Positions 33,618 through 41,539 of a stretch of 54,175 nucleotides of DNA are shown here, in pieces (the stretch's first letter is position 1; each line of letters starts with the position of its first letter). Position numbers and translations under genes: made by a program. The stretch covers positions 1-54,175 of the forward strand of contig JACQDN010000074.1 of the NCBI GenBank assembly GCA_016201105.1, read 5' to 3'. The DNA is from Pseudomonadota bacterium. Lineage in GTDB: Bacteria > Pseudomonadota > Alphaproteobacteria > Micropepsales > Micropepsaceae. The notes under the pieces were generated by a model that did not search any database, was not told the origin of the DNA, and was given only the letters and a program-made list of their open reading frames with translations.

Positions 33618-34379
33618 CTACAATGCCTTCACCGCCGCTTGTATCGTCGGGCCAATCTGCTCATGGATTGCCAGATCGGCGAATTCGTCCTGATCGGTGG
33701 GTTCGCGGTTCACAATGACGAGCCTGGCGCCGTTGCGCTTGGCGAGCAGCGGAAAGCCGGCCGCCGGATACACCACCAGCGACGAACCCAGCACGATGAA
33801 GAGATCGCAGGCGAGTGTCGCCTCTTGCGCGCGCACCATCTCCAGTTCCGGCATCGGCTGGCCGAAGGAGATCGTCGCCGTCTTGACGATGCCGCCGCAG
33901 GCCGAACAGTTCGGCGGCTCGCCGTGTTTTTCAAAATGCGCGCGGATGGGCGGCAGCTCGAAGCGCTCGCCGCAATCCAGGCACTTGGCATAGCGCGTGT
34001 TGCCATGGATCTCGATGACGAGATCGTCCGGCACGCCGGAATCCTGATGCAGATTGTCGATGTTCTGGGTGATGACGTGGCTTGCCTTGCCGCGCTTCAC
34101 CAGTGCCGCGACCGCTCTATGGCCTTCATTGGGCTCGACCGTGGCGAACATCTCTTCCAGGGCGAAGCGCCGGCGCCAGGCTTCACGGCGGATTTCCGCC
34201 GACGACACAAAGTCGCGAAAATCGATCGGCGCCATCTTGGTCCAGATGCCGCCCGGCGAGCGAAAATCGGGAATGCCGGATTCGGTGGAGATGCCGGCAC
34301 CGGTGAACACCACCGCGCACTCGGACGCGCGCAGCAATTCGGTCAACGCCTTCACGGACGCTTCGGCCAAAACTTTCAA
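33618..34379 (-). CDS. NAD-dependent protein deacylase (sirtuin, Sir2/CobB family)
   Basis: A 253-residue protein. NAD-binding GAGISTESGIPDFRSPGG, TQNIDNLH, catalytic His in VIEIHGN and a zinc site of four cysteines (CLDC and CSAC) are all present. It removes acetyl or other acyl groups from lysines using NAD. The start codon is TTG 34379, overlapping the DUF3617 stop, which indicates translational coupling. Substrate class (acetyl, succinyl) cannot be settled: the residues needed are not obvious by eye. Confidence 0.93.
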   Translation of the reverse strand: MKVLAEASVKALTELLRASECAVVFTGAGISTESGIPDFRSPGGIWTKMAPIDFRDFVSSAEIRREAWRRRFALEEMFATVEPNEGHRAVAALVKRGKASHVITQNIDNLHQDSGVPDDLVIEIHGNTRYAKCLDCGERFELPPIRAHFEKHGEPPNCSACGGIVKTATISFGQPMPELEMVRAQEATLACDLFIVLGSSLVVYPAAGFPLLAKRNGARLVIVNREPTDQDEFADLAIHEQIGPTIQAAVKAL

Positions 34380-34873
34380 TCGTCCTTGTCGCAGGTGGGC
34401 GACGTCCAGGTCCCGTCGAACTTGCTGATCATCTCCACCTCCTGGCCGTAGAGCATGCCTTCCACCCGCGCGCTGCCCGAATAGTGTTCCGGTTTGTCAT
34501 AAGTCAGCGAAATTCCGCCCGCGCCTTTCATCAGACCGGCGCAAGTGATGTCGGCGGAGAAGGATTGGCCCTGGATGCGCGGATTCGAGACGGCGCATTT
34601 GTTGCGGTCGCTCAAGACCGGCGGCTGGTCGGAGGCGACTTGCTCGGCCGTCATGCAATAGCTGTAGTGCCTCGTGCGCGTGTCGGGCATCTGGATACCC
34701 TGCTGCAACAACCGCTCGCGCTCCGCCGGCGATGTTTCCGGCATGCCGGGAAATTCATTCTTGACCGTGATGTCCCACTCGCCCGCCTTGCCGTGCTCGG
34801 CCAAGGCCGCACCCGACATGGCGCTCGCAAGCGCGACCGCCGCCAAGACCTGGAACCTAAGGTTTCGTCTCAC
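34376..34873 (-). CDS. Exported DUF3617-family protein
   Basis: A 165-residue protein; GTG 34873 with GGGGAAAG upstream is preferred to TTG 34885. Signal peptide LAAVALASAMSGAALA, then the DUF3617 pattern: GEWDITVKNEFPGMPE, TRHYSYCMTAEQV, CAVSNPRIQGQSFSADITC and YSGSARVEGML. Four cysteines could form two disulfides in the periplasm. Function of the family is not known. It overlaps the sirtuin start, an unexpected pairing of an exported and a cytoplasmic protein. Confidence 0.82.
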   Translation of the reverse strand: MRRNLRFQVLAAVALASAMSGAALAEHGKAGEWDITVKNEFPGMPETSPAERERLLQQGIQMPDTRTRHYSYCMTAEQVASDQPPVLSDRNKCAVSNPRIQGQSFSADITCAGLMKGAGGISLTYDKPEHYSGSARVEGMLYGQEVEMISKFDGTWTSPTCDKDD

Positions 34874-34970
34874 GGCTTTCCCCAAGCTTGGCCGCTATCA
34901 GAGTCTTGCATGAACGGTTGGGCTTGAGAAGCGTTGTTGCATGGTCAGACTGGCGACAGGAGGACTCAGC

Positions 34971-35915
34971 ATGCCCGCACGCGCCGTCGTCACCCTCACG
35001 ATGAACCCGGCCGTCGATGCCTCCACGACCGTCGATCAGGTCGTGCCGTTCCACAAATTGCGCTGCACTCCGGCGCGACGCGATGCGGGCGGCGGCGGCA
35101 TCAACGTGGCGCGCGTGCTGAAGCGGCTGAACCAGGATGCGTCGGCCATTTTCACCGCGGGCGGCGCGCTGGGCTTGCTGCTGCGCCAGCTGGTGGCGCG
35201 CGAAGACGTGAACGGAATCGCCATCGATATCGCCGGCGATACGCGCGAGGATTTTTCCGCGTTCGAAAAAGACACCGGCAAGCAATTTCGCTTCGTGCTG
35301 CCGGGGCCGAGTGTGAACGAATCCGAACAGGCAGCTTGTCTGAGCGCCCTGCAGCGCGCGCTTCCCGCCGCGCAGTTTCTGGTGGCAAGCGGCAGCCTGC
35401 CGCCGGGCGTGGCGAGCGATTTCTATGCCCGCGTCGCGCGCGCGGCGAAGAAAGCCGAAACGAAGTTCATTCTCGATACGGCCGGCCCCGCCCTCAAGGA
35501 CGCGCTCAAGGAGGGCGCCTATCTCATCAAACCGAGCTTGCGCGAATTCCGCCAGCTGGTGGGAGGCGACGTCGAAGAAACCGGCGCTTGCGTCAAAGCG
35601 GCCCGCGCGCTGATCGAAAAGAAGGGCGCGGAGATCGTGCTGCTGTCGCTGGGCGAACGCGGCGCGATTGCGGTTTCGCGCGATGCCGCGTATCGCGCCG
35701 AGGCGCCGAAGGTCACCGCCGTCAGCACGGTCGGCGCCGGCGACAGTTTTCTCGGCGCCGCGGTGGCGAGCTTGGTGGAAGGCAAGAGCTTGCAGGAAAC
35801 CTTGCGCCACGGCGTGGCGGCCGGAACCGCCGCTCTGCTCTCGCCGGGGACCGATTTGTGCCGGCCGGAACATATCGCGCGGCTCATCGGTGACGTGGTT
35901 GTCGAAAAGGTCTAA
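34971..35915 (+). CDS. PfkB-family sugar kinase (1-/6-phosphofructokinase type)
   Basis: A 314-residue ribokinase-fold enzyme from ATG 34971 with AGGAGG seven bases upstream. LTMNPAVDASTTVDQVVP at the start is the usual sign of the LacC/FruK/PfkB branch. GGGGINVAR binds the sugar phosphate, and the C-terminal STVGAGDSFLGA carries the catalytic Asp and anion hole. It phosphorylates fructose-1-P, fructose-6-P or tagatose-6-P; which one cannot be decided from the context. Divergent from the DUF3617-sirtuin pair. Confidence 0.88.
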   Translation: MPARAVVTLTMNPAVDASTTVDQVVPFHKLRCTPARRDAGGGGINVARVLKRLNQDASAIFTAGGALGLLLRQLVAREDVNGIAIDIAGDTREDFSAFEKDTGKQFRFVLPGPSVNESEQAACLSALQRALPAAQFLVASGSLPPGVASDFYARVARAAKKAETKFILDTAGPALKDALKEGAYLIKPSLREFRQLVGGDVEETGACVKAARALIEKKGAEIVLLSLGERGAIAVSRDAAYRAEAPKVTAVSTVGAGDSFLGAAVASLVEGKSLQETLRHGVAAGTAALLSPGTDLCRPEHIARLIGDVVVEKV

Positions 35916-35932
35916 TGCATGTCGGCCCAACA

Positions 35933-35964
35933 ACAAAAAAGCCCGAGGCCAATGCCTCGGGCTG
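35933..35964 (-). terminator. Rho-independent terminator at the prophage left end
   Basis: Stem GCCCGAGGC/GCCTCGGGC with a 4-nt CAAT/ATTG loop. The T-run (TTTTTTG) lies on the minus strand, so it stops leftward transcription from the holin side. It may also slow rightward pfkB readthrough. Confidence 0.75.
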
Positions 35965-36010
35965 ATGACGAATAGAGAATCGTAACTCCCCGCACTGCGG
36001 GCGCGCGAGC

Positions 36011-36322
36011 TTACCGCTCGCCTCCGATCCTGATCTTGAGAATTGCGAGGAACGCCTCGAGCCCGGACGGACCCAGCAAGCCCAGCAATCCCGCCAGCCC
36101 GCCATAGACCGGTGCGGAGAGTTGATAGTACGCGCCCAGCCCCACCGCGACCGCGCCGAACGCGATCGCGACGGGAATTTCGGTCGCGAGCTTCCACCAC
36201 CGAACGCGCCCCGTTCTTTCGTCGCGCCAGCGCGCCGCGCGCAGGAAGGCGCCGCAGAAGGCAAGAAAGCCCGCGACGGCGTAGTTGGCGAGGTTCGGAT
36301 CGGAGGAGTTTTCGACGGGCAT
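36011..36322 (-). CDS. Phage holin-like small membrane protein
   Basis: A 103-residue protein with three hydrophobic segments (AVAGFLAFCGAFLRAA; EIPVAIAFGAVAVGLGAYY; YGGLAGLLGLLGPSGLEAFL) and the RWWKLATEIP stretch. This resembles LydA-type/Phage_holin_3 proteins, which open the inner membrane for endolysin release. It is the last gene before the leftward terminator, in the lysis end of the element. An M15 endolysin lies upstream. Confidence 0.6.
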   Translation of the reverse strand: MPVENSSDPNLANYAVAGFLAFCGAFLRAARWRDERTGRVRWWKLATEIPVAIAFGAVAVGLGAYYQLSAPVYGGLAGLLGLLGPSGLEAFLAILKIRIGGER

Positions 36323-36396
36323 GATGGCCTACAGATGCAATTGGATGGATTCTGCGTTTTGCCGACGTGCACGGTCGAAATCATCAACCCCAACAT

Positions 36397-36507
36397 CCGT
36401 CTTGGCCGGGCTTGTCCCGGCCACCCATGAACACGCTGTTTGACGGTTCGCGCGAACCAAGTCGCATCGAGATCATGGGTGGCCGGCACGGGGGCCGGCC
36501 ATGACGG
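36397..36507. repeat. Two-armed inverted repeat, CATGGCCGG family, copy 4
   Basis: Left arm CCGTCTTGGCCGGGCTTGTC through CCGGCCACCCATGA, right arm TCATGGGTGGCCGGCACGGG then GGCCGGCCATGACGG. Inserted inside the prophage lysis region, between the holin and a small phage gene, so the repeat family spread after prophage entry. Confidence 0.8.
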
Positions 36508-36534
36508 GTTTGGGGTTGATGAAGTTTTTGAACC

Positions 36535-36816
36535 CTAACCCGCAGCACCCAGCTGCGCCGCGATATCGCTTCGCAGCTGCCGATAGGCGGCTTCGTAGTC
36601 CGTTTCGAAATTCTGGATCTGCGCCGTCGTCGGCGGCGTGCCGGCTTTGATCTGGTTGTAAAGCGCAAGGGCGGCGGGCTCGAGCGCGATGGCGCCTTGC
36701 ACGATCTTGGCGCCGATGGCGACCGCGGCTGCTGCTTCCGGCACGGCCGCGACGATCAAAGGTTCAAGCGCGGTTACGACCGCGGCGGCGTCTTGGGCGA
36801 TTTTATCGAAATCCAT
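36535..36816 (-). CDS. Small Ala-rich phage-region protein
   Basis: A 93-residue protein with a ribosome binding site AGGAAG upstream. It is Ala-rich and mostly helical (AVVTALEPLIVAAVPEAAAA), with a Tyr/Gln-rich end (NFETDYEAAYRQLRSDIA). No signal peptide or known domain. It sits in the lysis-end operon between two other small genes; function unknown. Confidence 0.55.
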   Translation of the reverse strand: MDFDKIAQDAAAVVTALEPLIVAAVPEAAAAVAIGAKIVQGAIALEPAALALYNQIKAGTPPTTAQIQNFETDYEAAYRQLRSDIAAQLGAAG

Positions 36817-36846
36817 GGTGTTTGCTTCCTGCGAAAGAGATTGATG

Positions 36847-37215
36847 TCAGTGCGCGACGCCCTTGACGGTGGCATAGGCATTGAAGGCGTCGAGCGCTGC
36901 GTTGAAGCTGGCAAACGACAGGCTTTGCTGTGCGTCATTCGCCTTCTTCAGATCGAGCCAGGCGGCATGCACGCCGTCATTGAGCGCGGAAAGTTCGCTC
37001 AGCGTCCCCTTGTCAAACTTGAGCGAAGTGACGGCCACGTCCACCGCTTTGGTGGCCAACGTCGCCGCGGCGGTTGCATCGACGTACGTCGCGACTTGCG
37101 ACGGCGTGTTGCTCGAAAGGTTGGTGGCGACGGCCGCAACGTCCTGAGCGACGCTCGCGCATCCCGTGAGCGCAAGCGCGCAGATCGCCGCGAGGGCGAG
37201 GATCTTGAGTTTCAT
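36847..37215 (-). CDS. Small lipoprotein of the phage lysis region
   Basis: A 122-residue protein with a lipoprotein signal (ILALAAICALALTGC) and a ribosome binding site AAGAGG. The mature part is a long helical, Ala/Val-rich sequence without cysteines. Small lipoproteins next to endolysin and holin genes are often spanin components (o-spanin) that fuse the membranes, but this one is larger than most and no i-spanin is evident. Function therefore uncertain. Confidence 0.6.
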   Translation of the reverse strand: MKLKILALAAICALALTGCASVAQDVAAVATNLSSNTPSQVATYVDATAAATLATKAVDVAVTSLKFDKGTLSELSALNDGVHAAWLDLKKANDAQQSLSFASFNAALDAFNAYATVKGVAH

Positions 37216-37256
37216 GGTTGCCTCTTGGAAAGGAATTGAGGGGCTGGAAGCGCGCG

Positions 37257-37424
37257 CTAGTTCGCGGCGGTGGTCGCAATGCCGTGGCGCACGGTCATGG
37301 CGAGGATGGCCGGCACCGCGATCTGCAGCGCCGCGGTGATGGTCATATCGCCGTCGAGATAGCCGCCGAGCGCGCTCAAAAGCGCGAGCACGCCGACGAT
37401 ATAGGTCTTGTAACCCTGAAACAT
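37257..37424 (-). CDS. Small membrane protein of the phage lysis region
   Basis: A 55-residue protein from ATG 37424 with AAGGAG upstream. Two hydrophobic segments (YIVGVLALLSALGGYL and ITAALQIAVPAILAMTV) suggest a helical hairpin. It could be a second holin or antiholin (inference from size and place). The longer frame to 37637 runs into the M15 gene and is not the real start. Confidence 0.55.
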   Translation of the reverse strand: MFQGYKTYIVGVLALLSALGGYLDGDMTITAALQIAVPAILAMTVRHGIATTAAN

Positions 37425-37438
37425 GGTGTTCTCCTTGG

Positions 37439-37927
37439 TTAGACGTGAAGTTCGAAATGCGGGCCGTCCAGGAAATCGGGCCCGGCGTGGCGTTTGGTGT
37501 AAGCGTTCATTTCCGCTTGCATGTCGTCGCCCAATTCCACAAGCGAGCGATCCCACACGCCGCCCCAGCGGATGAGGACGTTTTCGGCGCGCGCGGCGTT
37601 GCGCATCGCAAGCGCGATCGCGAAGAACGGCGGCCACTGGGCGAAACTCGGCGCGCCATCGGCGATGGGCACGAGATCGACGGCGGTTCCGTCCTGATGG
37701 TTGCCACGGCCCGTGCCCCGATAGCCGTCACGTGTTTGGCCGATGGGAATTCCGTTCAACTTGGAATGGCCGGTCAGCCACGCTTTGAGCTGGTCCGCGT
37801 CGCTGCGCCTGCCTTCGCAAACCGCGAAGTCCTGAGGCGTGATCTGGATCGCGTGCTTGACCACGCGGGCGAGAGGTTCCGCGACGGTGCCAAGCTTGTC
37901 GATGGAGGGCTGCGAAAGCAGAAACAC
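37439..37927 (-). CDS. M15-family peptidase, likely phage endolysin
   Basis: A 162-residue zinc peptidase of the VanY/L-alanoyl-D-glutamate type. The zinc ligands are in GNHQDGTAVDLV (H...D) and the final GPHFELHV (H-x-x-x-H type). It would cut the peptide stems of peptidoglycan at lysis. The start is GTG 37927, which overlaps the stop of the upstream gene (TAGTG). No signal peptide, consistent with holin-dependent release. Confidence 0.75.
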   Translation of the reverse strand: MFLLSQPSIDKLGTVAEPLARVVKHAIQITPQDFAVCEGRRSDADQLKAWLTGHSKLNGIPIGQTRDGYRGTGRGNHQDGTAVDLVPIADGAPSFAQWPPFFAIALAMRNAARAENVLIRWGGVWDRSLVELGDDMQAEMNAYTKRHAGPDFLDGPHFELHV

Positions 37928-38169
37928 TAACGGCCGTCCTTCTGGACCGGCTGCGGAGCGGGCGCGCTCGTGCCGACGGTCGAGCCGGCGTCGACATGGA
38001 AAATGACCGTGCCGTCGCTGAGCGTGACGGTGATCGGCCCACGCACAAAACCGCCGGGCCCGATGGTGAGCGTGGCGGAGGGGAGTGGGGACTGATAGGG
38101 TGCGCCGTCTTTGGCGAGGGCGACGGTTGAAAGACATAGCGTCGCTACAACCAGAATTGTTCGGTTCAT
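37927..38169 (-). CDS. Small exported protein upstream of the endolysin
   Basis: An 80-residue protein from ATG 38169 (GAGGAAG upstream) with signal peptide TILVVATLCLSTVALA and a short mature part (FVRGPITVTLSDGTVIFHVD, then a Pro/Ala-rich tail). It is translationally coupled to the M15 endolysin through TAGTG. An exported protein paired with a wall-cutting enzyme recalls the three pairs at 48.6-52.6 kb. Function unknown. Confidence 0.55.
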   Translation of the reverse strand: MNRTILVVATLCLSTVALAKDGAPYQSPLPSATLTIGPGGFVRGPITVTLSDGTVIFHVDAGSTVGTSAPAPQPVQKDGR

Positions 38170-38204
38170 GGGTCTTCCTCTAGTTTTCATTCAGATTTGG
38201 CACG

Positions 38205-38269
38205 AAAAGCACTCACCAATCGAAGTGATCGAGTGCTTTCTTCAGGAGCTTTTGCCACACCGGCAAAAG
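38205..38269. terminator. Hairpins between the lysis genes and the glycosylation cassette
   Basis: AAGCACTC (38207-38214) pairs with GAGTGCTT (38231-38238), followed by TCTT. A second hairpin is CTTTTGCC/GGCAAAAG at 38249-38269. Possibly a bidirectional terminator after the UXS gene. No long T-run. Confidence 0.35.
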
Positions 38270-38402
38270 TCACCCTTGCAAAGCGCAGTGACGTCCGGAG
38301 CCGGTTCCGTGTTTAGACAGACATAGCGCAGAACAAAATATCGAACGAGATGAGAGTTTAGGAACAACGTTCCGAGTCTTGTCACTAAACAAGCGGTACA
38401 GG

Positions 38403-39359
38403 CTACGAAACGACACCTCTAAAGTAGTCGATCGTCCGCCGGATGCCATTTTCCAAACTCACTTTGGGCGACCAACCGAGAACTTTCTTTGCAAGCGAGA
38501 TATCAGGTTGGCGCTGTCGAGGATCATCGGGCGGCAGAGGTAGGTTCTGAAGTGGCAGCGTCGCGGAACATTCCTTGAGCACGAGTTCTGCAAGCTGCCG
38601 TATGGTGAACTCGACGGGGTTACCGAGATTGACTGGACCGGTGAATTCGCGTGAGCTTTCCATAAGTTTGATCAGCCCGTCGACAAGATCGTCAACGTAA
38701 CAGAACGACCGTGTCTGCTGACCGTCGCCATAGATAGTGATCGGTTGTCTCTTCAGGGTTTGTACGATGAAATTGGACACAACGCGGCCATCGGCCTGAT
38801 GCATGCGCGGACCATAAGTATTGAAGATTCTGGCAACCTTTATCTCAAGATCATGCTGACGGTGATAATCGAAAAATAACGTCTCCGCGCACCGCTTGCT
38901 CTCGTCGTAGCAGGATCGCGGGCCGATCGGATTGACGTTGCCCCAATAGTCCTCTGACTGCGGGTGAACAGAAGGATCGCCGTATACCTCGCTAGTAGAC
39001 GCCTGCAGAATTTTGCACTTTAATCGCTTGGCCAAACCAAGCATATTGATCGCACCATGAACCGACGTCTTCGTCGTCTGGACCGGATCATGCTGGTAAT
39101 GGATGGGAGAAGCTGGACAGGCCAGGTTGTAAATTTCGTCCACCTCGATGTAGAGCGGAAAGGTCACGTCGTGGCGCAAAAACTCAAAACTTGGATTGCC
39201 GTGCAAATGAGTAATATTGCGTTTTGCGCCCGTGAAAAGGTTGTCGGCACAAATCACTTCATGACCGTGGGCCAACAATCGATCGATCAGGTGCGAACCA
39301 ATAAAGCCGGCGCCACCCGTGACGAGAATTCGTTTTTGACTTTCGTAGGAACGACCCAT
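38403..39359 (-). CDS. UDP-glucuronate decarboxylase-like SDR epimerase (UXS type)
   Basis: A 318-residue extended SDR. The N-terminal NAD site is [18 protein letters not shown], the catalytic Y-x-x-x-K is YDESKRCAE, and SER-loop SEVYGDP follows. The sequence [13 protein letters not shown] and [10 protein letters not shown] plus DGRVVSNFI is typical of UDP-xylose synthase (UDP-glucuronate decarboxylase). It would supply UDP-xylose or a related sugar to the adjacent glycosyltransferases. It faces away from them across an 80-bp divergent promoter. Confidence 0.85.
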   Translation of the reverse strand: MGRSYESQKRILVTGGAGFIGSHLIDRLLAHGHEVICADNLFTGAKRNITHLHGNPSFEFLRHDVTFPLYIEVDEIYNLACPASPIHYQHDPVQTTKTSVHGAINMLGLAKRLKCKILQASTSEVYGDPSVHPQSEDYWGNVNPIGPRSCYDESKRCAETLFFDYHRQHDLEIKVARIFNTYGPRMHQADGRVVSNFIVQTLKRQPITIYGDGQQTRSFCYVDDLVDGLIKLMESSREFTGPVNLGNPVEFTIRQLAELVLKECSATLPLQNLPLPPDDPRQRQPDISLAKKVLGWSPKVSLENGIRRTIDYFRGVVS

Positions 39360-39438
39360 TTTGTCACAACCTAGTAACGGTGTAGAAGACTGTGCTCGAT
39401 TTTGTCTACTAGGTCCACCTCCTCAAGTGACGTGAAGG

Positions 39439-40416
39439 ATGTCTCCCAATCTTCAAATTGTAATGCCGGTCTATAACGACTGGGAAAGTTTCACAATACT
39501 TGTGAAACGCCTGGACTCAATCCTGTCAGGTACACCGCTTTCCGCCGAAATTATCGCAGTCGATGACTGCTCGTTCACCAAACTACAACCGCAATATCCG
39601 AGAGACTTCAACCTCAGCGCCATTCGGTCTATCGAGATACTGCGCCTCGCCACCAACCTGGGTCATCAACGAGCGATTGCCGTTGGTTTGGTGCATGCTG
39701 CAAAAAAGTCTGGGGGTATCCCGGTGGTCGTTATGGATAGCGACGGAGAGGATATGCCCGAAGATGTCGTTCGGCTCTCTAAAAAAGCTGAAGAAGTCCG
39801 TGACGAAATTGTTTGTGCTCAAAGGGCAAGGCGTTCCGAGGGAATTGCATTCAGAGTTTTCTATGCCTTCTATAGATTTTCCTTCTTGCTCATGACCGGG
39901 AAGACAATCGATTTTGGCAATTTCATGATTATCAAAAAGGATGCGTTGATGTCTCTCGTCAGCAATCCTAGCCTCTGGAACCATCTTGCGGCTACCGTCG
40001 TACAGTCCCGTATTCCGATAGGTCGCCTCGAAACCAGCAGAGGGATAAGAATCGCTGGCGTGTCGAAAATGAATTTTACGTCTCTCTTTATTCACGGATT
40101 AAGTGCCATTGCCGCGTTCTTCGACGTGTTTCTGGTTCGACTTCTTTTCTGCATAGGAGCTATCATGCTCCTAGCGGTTCTTTCCACGATCATTGTCGTT
40201 TTAATTCGGCTGTTCACGGATCTAGCGATTCCCGGATGGGCTACAACCGCCATAGGGTTTTCGCTGTTGACCTTTTTGCTCGCGTCGGCAATCGGATCGC
40301 TTACCGTCCTAGGACTTTTGTCGAACAGAAGCGTTCGGCAAGTCATCCCGATCGTTGATGCCGGCCAATTCGTAGCCGCTATTTCTACGCTGTATCCCGC
40401 GGAGAATGCACGCTGA
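39439..40416 (+). CDS. Family 2 glycosyltransferase of GtrB/DPM1 type
   Basis: A 325-residue protein. The N-terminal GT-A domain has LQIVMPVYNDWESF, AVDDCS and VVMDSDGEDMPEDV (metal-binding DxD form). C-terminally two transmembrane helices at about 228-300 anchor it to the inner membrane. GtrB-like enzymes move a sugar onto undecaprenyl phosphate. Start ATG 39439; the stop overlaps the methyltransferase start (TGATG). Base composition is visibly less GC-rich than the chromosome. Confidence 0.85.
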   Translation: MSPNLQIVMPVYNDWESFTILVKRLDSILSGTPLSAEIIAVDDCSFTKLQPQYPRDFNLSAIRSIEILRLATNLGHQRAIAVGLVHAAKKSGGIPVVVMDSDGEDMPEDVVRLSKKAEEVRDEIVCAQRARRSEGIAFRVFYAFYRFSFLLMTGKTIDFGNFMIIKKDALMSLVSNPSLWNHLAATVVQSRIPIGRLETSRGIRIAGVSKMNFTSLFIHGLSAIAAFFDVFLVRLLFCIGAIMLLAVLSTIIVVLIRLFTDLAIPGWATTAIGFSLLTFLLASAIGSLTVLGLLSNRSVRQVIPIVDAGQFVAAISTLYPAENAR

Positions 40417-41138
40417 TGGACGACGTTAGCTTCTGCTATGTCGGCAACGAGTTGGAGTTATTCTCGGGTGCCACACGTTGGAAGAAATATTGGAGTGGAA
40501 AAATTCGGAAGTATTTTTCGGGCTCTATCCTCGAAGTTGGTGCGGGCTTGGGGACAAATGTATCTTACTTGTGGAATCTCGATATCGAAAAATGGACTTG
40601 CCTCGAAGCGGATGCCGAACTTGCCGCCGAAATTCAACGCCGAATTTGTATCGGGGCACTCCCGGCTAACTGTGTCGGGCTCCATGGTAAGGTGCAGGAT
40701 TTACCCGCCACAGAACAGTTTGACACCGTCGCCTATATCGACGTCCTGGAGCACATACCGGATGATGGTGAAGAACTCCAGCGCGCTGCGAGTCGTCTAA
40801 CGGCAGGAGGGCGGTTGATTGTACTTGCTCCAGCATACAATTGGCTGTTAAGCGAATTCGATCGCGCTATTGGTCACCACCGCAGATACACAGTAAATAG
40901 CCTGCTTCGCCTATCGCCTGCCAGCACGCGCTGTGAGACCCACTTTTATCTTGATAGCGTCGGAATGCTGGCGTCGATGGGAAACCGCTTTCTGTTGAGA
41001 CAAACCCATCCCAGCAAGCGATTGATCGTACTGTGGGACCGCGCTTTTATTCCCCTTTCGACGGTCTTTGACCGGCTTTGCAATTTCAGATTCGGCAAAA
41101 CAATTGTTGTCGTTTGGCGGAGGGAAAATCGGCCATGA
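40416..41138 (+). CDS. Class I SAM-dependent methyltransferase
   Basis: A 240-residue Rossmann methyltransferase. SAM-binding ILEVGAGLGTNVSYL (motif I), acidic W-T-C-L-E-A-D (end of strand 2), DTVAYIDVLEHIPDD (motif II) and LVTGG-like LTAGGRLIVLAP. It probably methylates a sugar or lipid intermediate in the glycosylation cassette (inference). It overlaps both neighbours by 1-4 bp. Confidence 0.85.
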   Translation: MDDVSFCYVGNELELFSGATRWKKYWSGKIRKYFSGSILEVGAGLGTNVSYLWNLDIEKWTCLEADAELAAEIQRRICIGALPANCVGLHGKVQDLPATEQFDTVAYIDVLEHIPDDGEELQRAASRLTAGGRLIVLAPAYNWLLSEFDRAIGHHRRYTVNSLLRLSPASTRCETHFYLDSVGMLASMGNRFLLRQTHPSKRLIVLWDRAFIPLSTVFDRLCNFRFGKTIVVVWRRENRP

Positions 41139-41539
41139 GTATTGCTCCGTGGAAGTCTTCTTCTGTCGAAGAAGTATTGCGATTTGGGCTGGTTGGCATC
41201 AGCGCGACCGCGCTATACGCGGCGATATTTTGGTTTACGAGTTCGAAAACGGGCCCGGCTCCCGCAGTCAGTGCGGCCGTTGCGTCCGTAATCAGCATCG
41301 CCGCTTCCTATACGGGTCACTACTATTTTACATTTCATAGTTCGAGGAGCCACCACAGCTCGGTGCCTTCCTTCCTCGTGGTGTCTGCCATACTTACAGC
41401 AGGGAATGCATTCATTGCAGGTGTTGTTGGCTGGCTTTCTACTTTCCAATCCGCACCACTGATTGCGACGTGTTTATTTTACCCGCCTGCAAGCTTTCTC
41501 TTAAACCGTAGGTTCGCATTTAGCACGAGAGATTTATGA
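41135..41539 (+). CDS. GtrA-family membrane protein
   Basis: A 134-residue protein from ATG 41135 (overlapping the methyltransferase stop). Four transmembrane helices; RFGLVGISATALYAAIFWF and a late FLLNRRFAF mark the GtrA family, which flips lipid-linked sugars across the inner membrane. With the GtrB-like and polytopic glycosyltransferase genes it forms a serotype-conversion module. It overlaps the next gene by 4 bp. Confidence 0.85.
   Translation: MSIAPWKSSSVEEVLRFGLVGISATALYAAIFWFTSSKTGPAPAVSAAVASVISIAASYTGHYYFTFHSSRSHHSSVPSFLVVSAILTAGNAFIAGVVGWLSTFQSAPLIATCLFYPPASFLLNRRFAFSTRDL

Noticed and set aside
34857..36200. Minus-strand frame of 447 residues
   Set aside because: Antisense of the PfkB kinase gene; low-complexity Arg-rich translation.
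35884..36489. Minus-strand frame of 201 residues across the holin
   Set aside because: It runs through the CATGGCCGG repeat and the terminator; the holin frame explains the membrane segments better.
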